Of a DNA stretch of 64,000 nucleotides, positions 48,913 through 57,681 are shown one piece after another. Below the pieces are notes generated by a model. That model searched no databases and had not been told where the DNA came from. It saw only the letters and a program-made list of their open reading frames with translations. Every line of letters begins with the position of its first letter. Within the stretch, counting starts at the first letter, position 1. Both the position numbers and the translations under genes were made by a program. This stretch comes from Anaerolineales bacterium (GTDB lineage Bacteria; Chloroflexota; Anaerolineae; Anaerolineales; Villigracilaceae): NCBI GenBank assembly GCA_030583905.1, contig CP129481.1:2820136-2884135 (forward strand), read 5' to 3'.

Positions 48913-49971
48913 TCATTCGCCCTTACTGAACCGGTTCCGCATCCCCTTGACCTTGGATTGCAGATCCTGGAAGAAATCGCTCTCGACGATCTCATTGACC
49001 TGCTTGGTCAATTTTGATTTATCGATCATGATCTCGAGTTGTTGAACACGGGCGCGCAGGGATTTTTCACGCTGTGCAACCTTGTCCACCATGACCTTGA
49101 AAACGCTGGTCAATGTGTCGATCTCATCCCGATAGGCGCTCTCCGATTTATTTTTCTCCCATTCGTGACTGTAATCTCCCTCACCGATATTTTTTGCCAC
49201 TTCTGCAAGACCAATGATCGGCTTCGTGAGTTGACCGGAAAGCCAGTACACGAGGAAGAAGATCAAAATGTAACTGAGCAAAAATGCGATCGCGCCGCTA
49301 AACAATATCCCGGTCCGGACTTCGTCCACATAGTCGGCAGGAATATCCACGCCGATCGCGCCAATGACCTGCCCATTGTCATCCACGATCGGCGCGTAGG
49401 TTGTGATCCAATTACCAAAACTATCCGGGTACGGAGTCCAAACATCCACCCGCTGTGTCAGACCCTCATAGATTCTGGTGTTGGTAGATATATATCGCTG
49501 GCAGAAGCGGAATCCGCCGCGTGGCTCGCGGAAGTAGCCGGTACTGCCAATGGCAATCACTTCGCCGGGCTCGATACCCTTCACATAGGTATAGATTCTT
49601 GTCCCCGGTTCCAGTTGTTGGGCAGCATACAGCCAGTTTGCATGCTCCATGTAAAGCGGATTATCTTCAGGGTAATAACCGTTCTCCTCCACGCCCAAGG
49701 CAGGCGGACACATGGGATTGTTCGTGCTCTCTTCTTCGTACAAACGCACAAAATTCTCCTTGTCGATCCCACGGAGCGTGCCGCCGAGCGTGTTTTCCAA
49801 GTTTTCAGTGATCGTCTGAAAAACACGGTCGTTTGTATATCGATAAAACCAGTAATAACTGAGAACGAACACGGGCGTAAAGATCAGGATAAAGCCGATC
49901 CAGATCTTTACCCGCAGACTAAGAAAACGCCCCGAACTATCCCTTGCTGATTCTGTTATTTGTTCATTCAT
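48913..49971 (-). CDS. Sensor protein: extracellular domain, HAMP, coiled coil, no output domain
   Basis: A 352-residue membrane sensor. Helix 1 spans about 23-45; an extracellular cache-like domain spans about 48-220, with ITTYAPIVDDNGQVIGAIGVDI near its end; helix 2 is FSGAIAFLLSYILIFFLVYWLSG, quoted as GAIAFLLSYILIFFLVYW. A HAMP domain follows (QLTKPIIGLAEVAKNIGEGDY, here LTKPIIGLAEVAKNIGEGD), then a coiled coil (QREKSLRARVQQLEIMIDKS) and a short tail. No kinase, phosphatase, cyclase or methyl-accepting domain is attached. The layout matches the input half of RsbU-like phosphatases. Its start overlaps the GNAT gene stop by 8 bp. Confidence 0.82.
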   Translation of the reverse strand: MNEQITESARDSSGRFLSLRVKIWIGFILIFTPVFVLSYYWFYRYTNDRVFQTITENLENTLGGTLRGIDKENFVRLYEEESTNNPMCPPALGVEENGYYPEDNPLYMEHANWLYAAQQLEPGTRIYTYVKGIEPGEVIAIGSTGYFREPRGGFRFCQRYISTNTRIYEGLTQRVDVWTPYPDSFGNWITTYAPIVDDNGQVIGAIGVDIPADYVDEVRTGILFSGAIAFLLSYILIFFLVYWLSGQLTKPIIGLAEVAKNIGEGDYSHEWEKNKSESAYRDEIDTLTSVFKVMVDKVAQREKSLRARVQQLEIMIDKSKLTKQVNEIVESDFFQDLQSKVKGMRNRFSKGE

Positions 49972-50701
49972 GCTCTTCTCTCTCCTGGACGTAAATGGTT
50001 TTTAACACATCAAGAATTATGGGGTGGTTTTCGGGCAAGCCGTAGTGATCCACTAAAAAAGCCAGAACAAAATTCGTGATCATGGCGCTGGTGTAAGTTT
50101 CCACTTTCACCGCAGGGTTGGGCAGAAACCCCATATGCATTGGAGAAAATACGGTCGTCTCCAGTTCCTCCGCACGGCTTCTGCCCTCGATCTCCGGGGG
50201 GAAAATGGGTTCCACGTATTTTAACGGCATCTGCACCAATCCGTTACGGGCATAATATTCCATCAATTTTTCAGGCTCGACCTCATTGACCATACCGAGC
50301 GGAGGCGGGTCACCTTGTTCGGCGGCATCGCGAATGACCTGCGCCAAGCATTCATAGATCATAAAAATGGAAAGCCGCCGACCCTGCACATGAACATTAC
50401 GAAAAGCCGGGTCGACTGCCAGCGAATGCGCCAATCCGCATTGGCGGTTGCGAATATAACGGAACGTGCGTATCCCCGCCGGTTGACCATCCACCTCCAC
50501 CAGCCAATAATGGACGATATGTCCCGGGCGGTGTTCAGGACCAAACCTTACCCTGCGCCTCATTCTCGGAACGTAATGCTGATACTGCGGAAAAAGCTTT
50601 TGGTAAAGCCCAAGCATCGCCTCGATCCGTTCAGCGTCATCTGAACCATTTACTTCATAGATGGAGACGCGCTCCTCGCTGACGACCAATCTGGCAGGCA
50701 T
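49964..50701 (-). CDS. GNAT-like N-acetyltransferase
   Basis: A 245-residue soluble protein. The GNAT core is visible in HIVHYWLVEVDGQPAGIRTF, then LAHSLAVDPAFRNVHVQGRRL, where the R-x-x-Q/G-x-G-like acetyl-CoA loop is only partly kept, and a C-terminal LMEYYARNGLVQMPLKYV. The substrate is unknown. It sits between an Npt1-like transporter (8-bp gap) and the HAMP sensor (8-bp overlap), so the three proteins probably work together. Confidence 0.65.
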   Translation of the reverse strand: MPARLVVSEERVSIYEVNGSDDAERIEAMLGLYQKLFPQYQHYVPRMRRRVRFGPEHRPGHIVHYWLVEVDGQPAGIRTFRYIRNRQCGLAHSLAVDPAFRNVHVQGRRLSIFMIYECLAQVIRDAAEQGDPPPLGMVNEVEPEKLMEYYARNGLVQMPLKYVEPIFPPEIEGRSRAEELETTVFSPMHMGFLPNPAVKVETYTSAMITNFVLAFLVDHYGLPENHPIILDVLKTIYVQEREEHE

Positions 50702-50709
50702 TAATTCCT

Positions 50710-52044
50710 TTAATCTCCAAAATCCAATTTGTCCAATACGCTGGCTCCGCGCGTGCGGCGTTTCAACTGCCAGTTCAACATGCTTTGTTCATATGTGGTG
50801 CGGACACGATAGGACGCATAAGCGGCAACGATCGCGATCACAATCCCCACCCCAAGATATATTTTCGTGTACACGGCGCGCTCCAAGCCAAGCCACAAGC
50901 CGGCAACAATGATCGCAAACGTGATCAAACTGCCGATGATCGTCCCGCCTGACGGGAGGTAGCTGTCAATGAACATGCTCACCCGTCCGCGCTTTTCATT
51001 TGGGACCATTGCTTGAAATGCCTTGCGGGCAGACAGGTCAAGCGTATCGTATGATGCGCGGGAAATCCCCTGTGAAGCGGCGCTGCTCATATAGCCCGGG
51101 AAAAAGAAGTTGGAAATGACTGAAACCAGCATCACGAACGGCTGGATCAGAAAACTGCGTCGCAGGGTAAATGCTTCGATAATTCGGGCTGAAAAACTTT
51201 GAATGAAGATCGAAACGATGGCAATGACCAAATTGTAGATGGCATAGAACGACTGAAAACCGTTCCCAAGGTCGAATTTCGCATCCGAAAGGACATCAAA
51301 AAGCAGAATGGTCATCACACTGCCGGTCGCCAGCATGCCAAGCGCCAAATAGGCAAACGCGGGGACCATCTTGATGAAATCCCATCCCTCGGTCAAGGTC
51401 TCCTTCATGGACTCTGCCGGGCGGACAGGCGGGGGAAGTTTGATGGAGCGAAGCCGAATTCTGGATACAAACCAGGCAAGCAGGAATATGCCCGCGTTCA
51501 ACAGCAGTAGATTCACCGTGCCGAAGTTCATTTGGGCGTCCACCGCCGCAATTCCCAGCCCGACGATCGTGCCGAGGAAGGCAAAGTTCGCGATCACCGG
51601 CAGAACGCGGCGTCCGGTTGCAGGGTCATAAATGTCATTGACGAGGATCCAGAACACGACGGGGAAGAAGCGCCACTGCTGGTCATTCAACAAATAGATC
51701 AGGGTATAACTAATGGAGGCGGGGAAACCTTTTATCAAAAATGTAAGCGGCAACAAGGCGTACAGGGCAACGAACATAAGCAGCACCCCCGCCATCAATT
51801 TGATGCGGTCGTATTTATCCACGATCAGAGACTGCACGCCCGTCGCCAGGATCAACAGGACCATATCCACAGCCCAGACCAAAAGGATGTAATGATCTTT
51901 TACTTCGCTCAGAAACCCGCTGACCGATACGACCTTGGTGATCCCCATGGCGGCATAGTTGGCAAACAGGATAAAACCAAGCGTTAAAACCAGTCCGCCC
52001 TCCCCCGGTCGCAATGGAAACCACTTTCTAAATTGTTGCCGCAT
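50710..52044 (-). CDS. MFS transporter resembling ADP/ATP translocase (Npt1) family
   Basis: A 444-residue protein with 12 helices. WKFFPVVFWILVND-type wording (here QQWRFFPVVFWILVNDIYDP) and GRRVLPVIANFAFLGTIVGLG match the conserved middle of Npt1/Npt2-like proteins, in which nucleotide translocases of intracellular bacteria occur. SARKAFQAMVPNEKRGRVSMF is the other family block. Free-living bacteria have many relatives of unknown substrate, so nucleotide transport is not implied. ATG 52044 is chosen over a GTG ten codons upstream because GAGG lies 6 nt before it. First gene of the three-gene unit. Confidence 0.75.
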   Translation of the reverse strand: MRQQFRKWFPLRPGEGGLVLTLGFILFANYAAMGITKVVSVSGFLSEVKDHYILLVWAVDMVLLILATGVQSLIVDKYDRIKLMAGVLLMFVALYALLPLTFLIKGFPASISYTLIYLLNDQQWRFFPVVFWILVNDIYDPATGRRVLPVIANFAFLGTIVGLGIAAVDAQMNFGTVNLLLLNAGIFLLAWFVSRIRLRSIKLPPPVRPAESMKETLTEGWDFIKMVPAFAYLALGMLATGSVMTILLFDVLSDAKFDLGNGFQSFYAIYNLVIAIVSIFIQSFSARIIEAFTLRRSFLIQPFVMLVSVISNFFFPGYMSSAASQGISRASYDTLDLSARKAFQAMVPNEKRGRVSMFIDSYLPSGGTIIGSLITFAIIVAGLWLGLERAVYTKIYLGVGIVIAIVAAYASYRVRTTYEQSMLNWQLKRRTRGASVLDKLDFGD

Positions 52045-52218
52045 ACATTGCCTCGAAAAAAATATTGACCTCACACCACGTCGCTTGCAGGTTGTTTTGC
52101 GTACAAATTGCGATTAACAAATCCAACCTGCGGGAGGTCTTGTTCCAAATAAGGCGGTATTATAGTACACATTCCAACAGGAGAAGCTCGCGATTTCCTT
52201 TCAATTCCGATAAAAAGG

Positions 52219-52224
52219 TATAAT
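52219..52224 (+). promoter_or_regulatory. -10 element giving a leaderless transcript
   Basis: TATAAT is followed after 6 nt by the ATG of the NYN-domain gene, placing the predicted transcript start on the start codon. No Shine-Dalgarno sequence is present. Confidence 0.5.
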
Positions 52225-52230
52225 GACCGC

Positions 52231-52989
52231 ATGGCAGACGAACAACTCAAATCCCTGGCTCGAAACAAGATCGCCATGCTGATCGACGGCGACAACGCCC
52301 AAGCGGGCTTGCTGACTCAAATGCTGGTGGAAGCCGGCAGGCACGGACAGATCACTGTCCGCCGCATTTACGGCGACTGGACAACAACCAGCATGAATTC
52401 CTGGAAGGATACGCTCAATTTTCATGCATTCCAACCCATCCAGCAGTTCCGCTACACGGTGGGAAAGAACGCCACCGACAGCGCCATGATCATCGACGCA
52501 ATGGATATCCTGCACTCGAACGTAGTAGATGGCTTCTGCCTCGTCTCCAGCGACAGTGACTATACCAGACTGGCTACACGCATCCGCGAGACCGGGATTT
52601 TTGTGATGGGCATCGGGGAGAAGAAAACGCCCAAGCCGTTCGTCAACGCCTGCGATCTTTTCGTCTATACGGAAAATCTGGTTTCAGCCAAAAAACCGAC
52701 CACCCAACAGCGCGCCCAGAAAAGCGGCGCAAAAAAGAAAGATGATGCTGATCCCAATCCCATTCCCCTGCTCACGCAGGCGTTTGAGATGGCAGTGCAA
52801 CAGGATGGCTGGGCATCACTGGCAACGATGGGAAATGCGCTCTACCAGCTTGACCCCGCCTTTGATCCGCGCACATATGGCCACAAACAACTTTCAAAAA
52901 TGATCACCAAATTCAAGGACAAATTTGAAGTCCGCCTTCAGGACATAGATGGAGGCTCGACCTTGTTTTTTGTGAAAGTCAAGGAATAA
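52231..52989 (+). CDS. NYN-domain (PIN-like) protein with C-terminal OST-HTH/LOTUS domain
   Basis: A 252-residue protein, probably an RNA-acting nuclease of the LabA/DUF88 group. The NYN domain occupies about 10-150 with acidic metal-binding positions in AMLIDGDNAQAG, KNATDSAMIIDAMDIL and LVSSDSDYTRLA. After a basic Lys/Gln-rich linker (about 150-172), residues about 178-250 match an OST-HTH/LOTUS fold: IPLLTQAFEMAVQQDGWASL and YGHKQLSKMITKFKDKFEVR. The pairing of NYN with LOTUS is a well-known RNA-binding combination. Predicted to be translated from a leaderless mRNA. Confidence 0.87.
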   Translation: MADEQLKSLARNKIAMLIDGDNAQAGLLTQMLVEAGRHGQITVRRIYGDWTTTSMNSWKDTLNFHAFQPIQQFRYTVGKNATDSAMIIDAMDILHSNVVDGFCLVSSDSDYTRLATRIRETGIFVMGIGEKKTPKPFVNACDLFVYTENLVSAKKPTTQQRAQKSGAKKKDDADPNPIPLLTQAFEMAVQQDGWASLATMGNALYQLDPAFDPRTYGHKQLSKMITKFKDKFEVRLQDIDGGSTLFFVKVKE

Positions 52990-52997
52990 GAGAAAAG

Positions 52998-53017
52998 CGC
53001 CCCGGGAATTCGGGGCG
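52998..53017. terminator. Terminator between convergent genes
   Basis: CGCCCCG and CGGGGCG form a 7-bp GC stem with a short GGAATT loop, followed on the plus strand by TCTTTCTT and preceded by AAAA for the minus strand. Confidence 0.65.
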
Positions 53018-53033
53018 TCTTTCTTGGTGAATT

Positions 53034-54290
53034 TCAGACCACCAGCTTGTTTTCAGCAGCTTCCTTGTACACATCCACAATCTGGGATGCGATTTTCTCC
53101 CACTCGTACTCAGACGCGTATTCCGCTGCCCTTTCACCCATCCCATTCCGCAGGTCATGATCATCCAAAAGCAGGGACAGTTTTTCGCACAACATTTCCG
53201 GGTCACTGTCGGGAATGGTAAACCCGGTCACTCCGTTCTGGACGAGGTACCCAAGCCCGCCCACATCCGAGGCGATCACCGGTGTACCGCACGCCATCGC
53301 CTCCAGCGCCACCATCCCGAACGACTCGTACAACGACGGCATCGCCAACACCTCCGCCGCGGAATAATAATACGGCAGGGTGTCCTGTCCGCGTTTTCCC
53401 AAAAAGACCACCATCCCGCCCATGCATAACTCATCACACATGGTTTGCAGGCGCTTCATTTCTTCGGACATTTCCTCAAAGCTCACACTCACATCCCCGC
53501 CAATGATCGCCAGATGGACAGGGCGGTTAACACCTTTTAGATCCAGCCGGGACATGGCTTGGATCAACGTATCAATTCCCTTCAGCGGTTCGATGCGTCC
53601 CACAAACAGCACCATGCGGTCTTCGGGTTTCAATCCGATGAACTGCTTTGCCTCATCCGCGGGGATGGGATAAAAATGGCAGGTATCCACTCCGGGCGGG
53701 ATAATGACCAACTTGTGCGCATCCGCCCGATACAGGAAACGAAGCTGGGTCAACTCCGCCATGGTCGCAGCGACGATGCGGTTCGCCCTACGGAGAACCT
53801 GTCTCTCACCATCCAGCCGATCATTTCCCGCGCGTTCATCCTCCGATCTCGCCACCCGATTCTTCATCTCCCCCAGCGTATGGAACATATGGACAATCGG
53901 CGCGCCGCCCCATGCATCGCTGAGCGCCTCCGCCGCCAGCCCGGACATCCAGTAATGGCTGTGGATGACATCATAGGAGATACCTTTATTTTCGGCAAAT
54001 TCTTTGACACCCTCGGCAAACTCAGGGATGTATTTTGCAATATCGCTTTTACTCTTCGGTTCTTCGGGTCCGGCGGGGATGTGCACCACGCGGTTGCCAT
54101 ACCCCAATTCATGGACAATATGCGGCACGTGCTCATCCTGCGAGCGCGTGAATACATCCACATGGATGCCCTGCCTGCCCAGTTCCCGCGTCAGGTCGCG
54201 GACGTAAACGTTCATCCCGCCGGTATCCTTGCCGCCCAGCGTCGCCAGCGGACAAGTATGATAAGAAAGCATTGCAATGCGCATCGACAT
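53034..54290 (-). CDS. Family 4 glycosyltransferase (MshA/sucrose-synthase-like)
   Basis: A 418-residue GT-B glycosyltransferase. The N-terminus GGKDTGGMNVYVRDLTREL has the GG-M-x-V-Y-V motif of the MshA/sucrose-phosphate-synthase group. YDVIHSHYWMSGLAAEAL, ARSEDERAGNDRLDGERQVL, VIIPPGVDTCHFYPI and VLFVGRIEPLKGIDTLIQAM are the nucleotide-sugar segments, and ESFGMVALEAMACGTPVIAS is the E(x7)E catalytic motif. Closest in appearance to D-inositol-3-phosphate glycosyltransferase, but retention of that activity is uncertain because the rest of mycothiol synthesis is not present here. Confidence 0.88.
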   Translation of the reverse strand: MSMRIAMLSYHTCPLATLGGKDTGGMNVYVRDLTRELGRQGIHVDVFTRSQDEHVPHIVHELGYGNRVVHIPAGPEEPKSKSDIAKYIPEFAEGVKEFAENKGISYDVIHSHYWMSGLAAEALSDAWGGAPIVHMFHTLGEMKNRVARSEDERAGNDRLDGERQVLRRANRIVAATMAELTQLRFLYRADAHKLVIIPPGVDTCHFYPIPADEAKQFIGLKPEDRMVLFVGRIEPLKGIDTLIQAMSRLDLKGVNRPVHLAIIGGDVSVSFEEMSEEMKRLQTMCDELCMGGMVVFLGKRGQDTLPYYYSAAEVLAMPSLYESFGMVALEAMACGTPVIASDVGGLGYLVQNGVTGFTIPDSDPEMLCEKLSLLLDDHDLRNGMGERAAEYASEYEWEKIASQIVDVYKEAAENKLVV

Positions 54291-54327
54291 ATCTCCATGC
54301 TATCAGACAACTCGAAAATCGAAAAAC

Positions 54328-54356
54328 TTGCGTGATTGGTTCAAATCTTGTATAAT
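54328..54356 (+). promoter_or_regulatory. Promoter of tRNA-Thr
   Basis: TTGCGT (54328-54333), 17-bp spacer and a perfect TATAAT (54351-54356), followed by a GC-rich discriminator (CGCGCGCTC). The tRNA begins 25 bp downstream. Confidence 0.75.
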
Positions 54357-54380
54357 TTCGCGCGCTCGAAAAACCCGTAT

Positions 54381-54453
54381 GCCACCATAGCTCAGCTGGT
54401 AGAGCAGACGATTCGTAATCGTCAGGTCGTGGGTTCGTATCCCACTGGTGGCT
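54381..54453 (+). tRNA. tRNA-Thr, anticodon CGU
   Basis: A 73-nt cloverleaf. The acceptor stem is GCCACCA with TGGTGGC and discriminator T; the D arm is GCTC..GAGC with loop AGCTGGTA. The anticodon stem is GACGA/TCGTC with loop TTCGTAA (anticodon CGU), and the T arm is GTGGG-TTCGTAT-CCCAC. CCA is not encoded. Reads ACG codons. Confidence 0.95.
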
Positions 54454-54459
54454 CAAGCA

Positions 54460-54495
54460 AAAAGACTTCCGAAATTTTCGATTCGGAAGTCTTTT
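54460..54495. terminator. Bidirectional terminator between tRNA-Thr and AOR 2
   Basis: AAAAGACTTCCGAA and TTCGGAAGTCTTTT make a 14-bp perfect stem with an 8-nt loop, with T-rich ends in both directions; it ends 4 bp before the AOR stop codon. Confidence 0.9.
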
Positions 54496-54498
54496 CTA

Positions 54499-56229
54499 TT
54501 ATTCGATCCCATCGAAGATGTGATCGAGCACATCCTCGCTCACGTCAAAGACCGAGCCGTTTTCGGGCAATGCCTCCTCCATCATCCACTTGGGCAGGCG
54601 GTCATCTTCTTTTGTGAAACCTGCGCGTTTGTTGAACTCGCGCTCCAGCTTGATGGTCTCTTTACCAAGCGCCTGCAAAATATTATCAGGGACATCATCC
54701 CAGCCGTAGCGCGCCTTAAGCAGACGTTTCACCACGCCATCAGGCGTCGCTGCATAGCCAAAGCCCGCAAAGATGCACGCGCCAATGGTGTCATAGCCCG
54801 CCATGTTCAATTGTGCATTCAGTGAAGCATCCTTTTGTTGGGTCGGATCAAGGTGATCGATCTGCGCGCGGATGGTCAGTCCGCAGGTGTGATCTGCACC
54901 TTGCGGCGTGGTGGCGTAGGTCACGCCCGTGCCTTTGATCGAGCGCGGCTCATACGCGGACATGGCTTGTCCCTTTACAGCGGGTACACGCTCAATGCCA
55001 TATTTCTTTCCGACCGTAACCGCGCCGTCACCGAGAATGCGCCCCAACTCCGTCCCTGCGCGGATTTCAGCAATCAGCTTTTGCGCATCTTCTTCACTTC
55101 CCCAGCGCATCAAACCAGCCTCTGCCGCGACGCCCAACGCCCCGCCGACTTCGATGGAATCCAAGCCCAGGTCGTTCACCTCCCAGTTCAAACGTCCGAT
55201 CGAGTCGAGCGAATCAATATCGAGATTCGTACCCATCAAGCCGATGGTCTCATATTCCAATGGTGAGACGATGATCTTACCGTCATCCCCGCCGAAGACA
55301 TTTGAGCATTTGATCGTACAGCCCACCATACAGGCATGGGATGGATCCGATGGTTTACCGCGCGTCAATGCGAATTCGCGCAACTGCTCACCGCTGACAG
55401 CGTCCACATTATCAAACGTGCCGCGCGAAAAATTATGGGTGGGCAATGCCGTAAAACGCTGGGTCATCTGCGCCATCGCCGCCGTACCATAATCGCGATA
55501 TGTGATGGATTGCGGATGCTCCATGACCGCCTTGGTGTAATCCTTCTGCGCGACCTTGAACGCTTCAGGATCAACGACGGACGGCTTCTGTCCGCCCGTG
55601 TGATCGAAGACGATGGCTTTCAACCCCTTTGAACCCATCACCGCGCCAAGTCCGCCGCGGGCGGCGATGCGGGCGGGAATCTTATCCTTGTCAATGTTCT
55701 GAATCCCCGCGGATTTCATACGCATCTCGCCGCCGGGACCAATGAGAGAAATTGCAACCTTGTCGCCGTATCTTTCGAGCAGTCTCGGTGCGGTTTCGTA
55801 CACACCCAAACCAGCCAAATCATCGGCGCGTTCCCACTTCGCGCCGTCTTTCAAAGACAGGTGCAAAACCCAATAGCCATCCTTCTCTGGCATATCTTCA
55901 ATGATAAGCGCATGGATGCCCATGAACGCCATGTGGTAGCCCGTGCGCCCGCCCGCGTTGGCTTCCTTGATGCCGCCCGTCAGCGGGGATTTGCCGCCCA
56001 CCGAAATACGGTCAGTGGACGAAAGGATATGTCCCACAAGCAGACCGGGTGTGAAGATCAATTTATTCCCCGCGCCAAGCGGATCACACTTCGCATCCAC
56101 TTCATCCACCATGATGCGCGCGATGAGTCCGCGCCCGCCGAGGCGCTGCCAGGTTTCTGGCACAGGTTCGCGCTTCAATTCCTGCGAGCGGGTGTTGACA
56201 CGCCAGATCTGGGATTTATGTTCGGTCAT
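54499..56229 (-). CDS. Aldehyde:ferredoxin oxidoreductase-family protein, divergent type (AOR 2)
   Basis: A 576-residue member of the AOR superfamily, clearly divergent from the other two copies in the window. The N-terminal LGGRGLIARIMVDEVDA and GGKSPLTGGIKEANAGG belong to the pterin-binding domain; GLGAVMGSKGLKAIVFDHTG is a family signature. The iron-sulfur ligands read CMVGCTIKC (CX3CX3C), not CX2CX3C as in AOR 1 and 3, with the fourth cysteine in DTIGACIFAG. The first pterin motif is NDLGLDSIEVGG. Start ATG 56229 has GGAG upstream. It follows an aminotransferase gene by 63 bp, which suggests that its substrate is the semialdehyde made by that enzyme (inference). Confidence 0.87.
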   Translation of the reverse strand: MTEHKSQIWRVNTRSQELKREPVPETWQRLGGRGLIARIMVDEVDAKCDPLGAGNKLIFTPGLLVGHILSSTDRISVGGKSPLTGGIKEANAGGRTGYHMAFMGIHALIIEDMPEKDGYWVLHLSLKDGAKWERADDLAGLGVYETAPRLLERYGDKVAISLIGPGGEMRMKSAGIQNIDKDKIPARIAARGGLGAVMGSKGLKAIVFDHTGGQKPSVVDPEAFKVAQKDYTKAVMEHPQSITYRDYGTAAMAQMTQRFTALPTHNFSRGTFDNVDAVSGEQLREFALTRGKPSDPSHACMVGCTIKCSNVFGGDDGKIIVSPLEYETIGLMGTNLDIDSLDSIGRLNWEVNDLGLDSIEVGGALGVAAEAGLMRWGSEEDAQKLIAEIRAGTELGRILGDGAVTVGKKYGIERVPAVKGQAMSAYEPRSIKGTGVTYATTPQGADHTCGLTIRAQIDHLDPTQQKDASLNAQLNMAGYDTIGACIFAGFGYAATPDGVVKRLLKARYGWDDVPDNILQALGKETIKLEREFNKRAGFTKEDDRLPKWMMEEALPENGSVFDVSEDVLDHIFDGIE

Positions 56230-56292
56230 TCGACGCTCCTGTGACCAGATTATAGTTTCTCTTGTTTTCAAATTATTTGCAGGAGCTGGATG

Positions 56293-57573
56293 CTACACCG
56301 ACTCTTTCAACGCTTCGCCAAATATTTTCAAACCATCATTGATTTGGTCTGATGTTACGTTCAACGGCGGAATCCAGCGCAGGGTGTTGTCGTGCGTGCC
56401 GCAGGAGAGCAGGAGCAAACCCTTCTCTTCCGCCTTGTGAATGACATCCTTGACCAGCGGTTTGGCTTTCGCTTGAGAGCCGTCCACGATGAATTCCGTG
56501 CCAACCATGAGTCCCTTGCCGCGCACATCGCCAATCTGCGGATACTCTTCCTGCAACTTGCGCAGTCCCGTCATCAATTGGATGCCTTTCTCTTCGGCAT
56601 TTCCCAACATCTTCTCTTCACGCATCGCGCGGATGGTGGCGATCCCCGCCGCACAGGCGACGGCATTACCGCCATATGTCCCACCGATGGAACCGACATC
56701 GAGCTTCTTCATAATGTCGGTGCGGGTGAATACGCCCGAAAGCGGCATACCCGATGCGATTCCCTTTGCGGCAGTGATGATGTCAGGCACGACACCGAAA
56801 TGCTCGAGCGCAAACCATTTGCCCGTGCGCCCGAAGCCCGATTGCACTTCGTCAAAGATGAGCATGATACCGTGTTTATCACAAATCTCGCGCAAGCCTT
56901 TCATAAAGGAGGCAGGAGGTACGATATATCCGCCTTCTCCCAGCACAGATTCGATCAGGATCGCGGCGGTATCTTTCGGCGCGGTCTGCGAGGCGAGCAG
57001 GTATTCCAACTGCTCCAGCGCATACTGCCCCGCCTGCTCTTCGGTCGTTTTCAGGTGGAAGGCGTATGGGAACGGCGAGACATAAATCCCCGAAGGAAGA
57101 GGCGCGAAGCCCGTGCGGTAGCCCGTCTTGGACGTGGTCAACGCCATCGTGACGTGAGTCCGCCCATGGAAGGAGCCGTTGAAGACGATCACGTTCGGTC
57201 TGCCTGTAGCGGCTTTGGCAATTTTGATGGCATTCTCCACCGCTTCCGCGCCTGAGTTGGCGAAGAAGAAAGAATCGATTGAAGGCGGAACAATCTTGCG
57301 CAGTTCTTCGATCAATTCCAGCATTGGCTTGTGGATGACGATGTTCGCCTGCGCATGCAGGAAAAGCCCCGCCTGCTCACGAATCGCATCCACCACTTTG
57401 GGGTGGCAGTGACCTGTGTTGGTCACGCCGATACCGCTGGTGAAGTCGAGTAGTTTTTTGCCGTCATCCGTGTAGATGTATGCGCCTTCTGCACGGTCGG
57501 CAACGAAGTTGAAAATACGGCTCCATGCGGGAGTCATGTGGGAAAAGTTTTCTTGATAGAGTTGGTTGGTCAT
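56293..57573 (-). CDS. gabT: Class III PLP aminotransferase, GABA/omega-amino-acid type
   Basis: A 426-residue aminotransferase that moves an omega-amino group to a keto acid, producing a semialdehyde. Family blocks in order: DFTSGIGVTNTGHCHPKVV (about 43-61), FFFANSGAEAVENAIKIAK, FNGSFHGRTHVTMALTTSK, IFDEVQSGFGRTGKWFALEH (PLP-contacting aspartate), ITAAKGIASGMPLSGVF (PLP lysine in AAKGI) and GGTYGGNAVACAA. Closest in appearance to 4-aminobutyrate and related transaminases; substrate specificity is not certain. It lies between two AOR genes on one strand. Confidence 0.88.
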   Translation of the reverse strand: MTNQLYQENFSHMTPAWSRIFNFVADRAEGAYIYTDDGKKLLDFTSGIGVTNTGHCHPKVVDAIREQAGLFLHAQANIVIHKPMLELIEELRKIVPPSIDSFFFANSGAEAVENAIKIAKAATGRPNVIVFNGSFHGRTHVTMALTTSKTGYRTGFAPLPSGIYVSPFPYAFHLKTTEEQAGQYALEQLEYLLASQTAPKDTAAILIESVLGEGGYIVPPASFMKGLREICDKHGIMLIFDEVQSGFGRTGKWFALEHFGVVPDIITAAKGIASGMPLSGVFTRTDIMKKLDVGSIGGTYGGNAVACAAGIATIRAMREEKMLGNAEEKGIQLMTGLRKLQEEYPQIGDVRGKGLMVGTEFIVDGSQAKAKPLVKDVIHKAEEKGLLLLSCGTHDNTLRWIPPLNVTSDQINDGLKIFGEALKESV

Positions 57574-57601
57574 GATTTCCTAATTCTTTTTTCAAATACG
57601 A

Positions 57602-57658
57602 AGGGCACGAAGTACACAAAGGGGAGGTTGTGCCTGCCCGCTTTATTCCTTCGTGCCC
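57602..57658. repeat. Dispersed intergenic repeat between AOR 3 and gabT
   Basis: GGGCACGAAG (57602-57611) and CTTCGTGCCC (57649-57658) are inverted copies. The text TTCGTGCCCTTTGTGTCC also resembles the sequence at 28868-28899 upstream of AOR 1 (TTGTGCCCTTCGTGTTTAAT), so the same repeat family lies beside two AOR genes. Confidence 0.55.
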
Positions 57659-57681
57659 TTTGTGTCCTTCCTGTTTAATTA

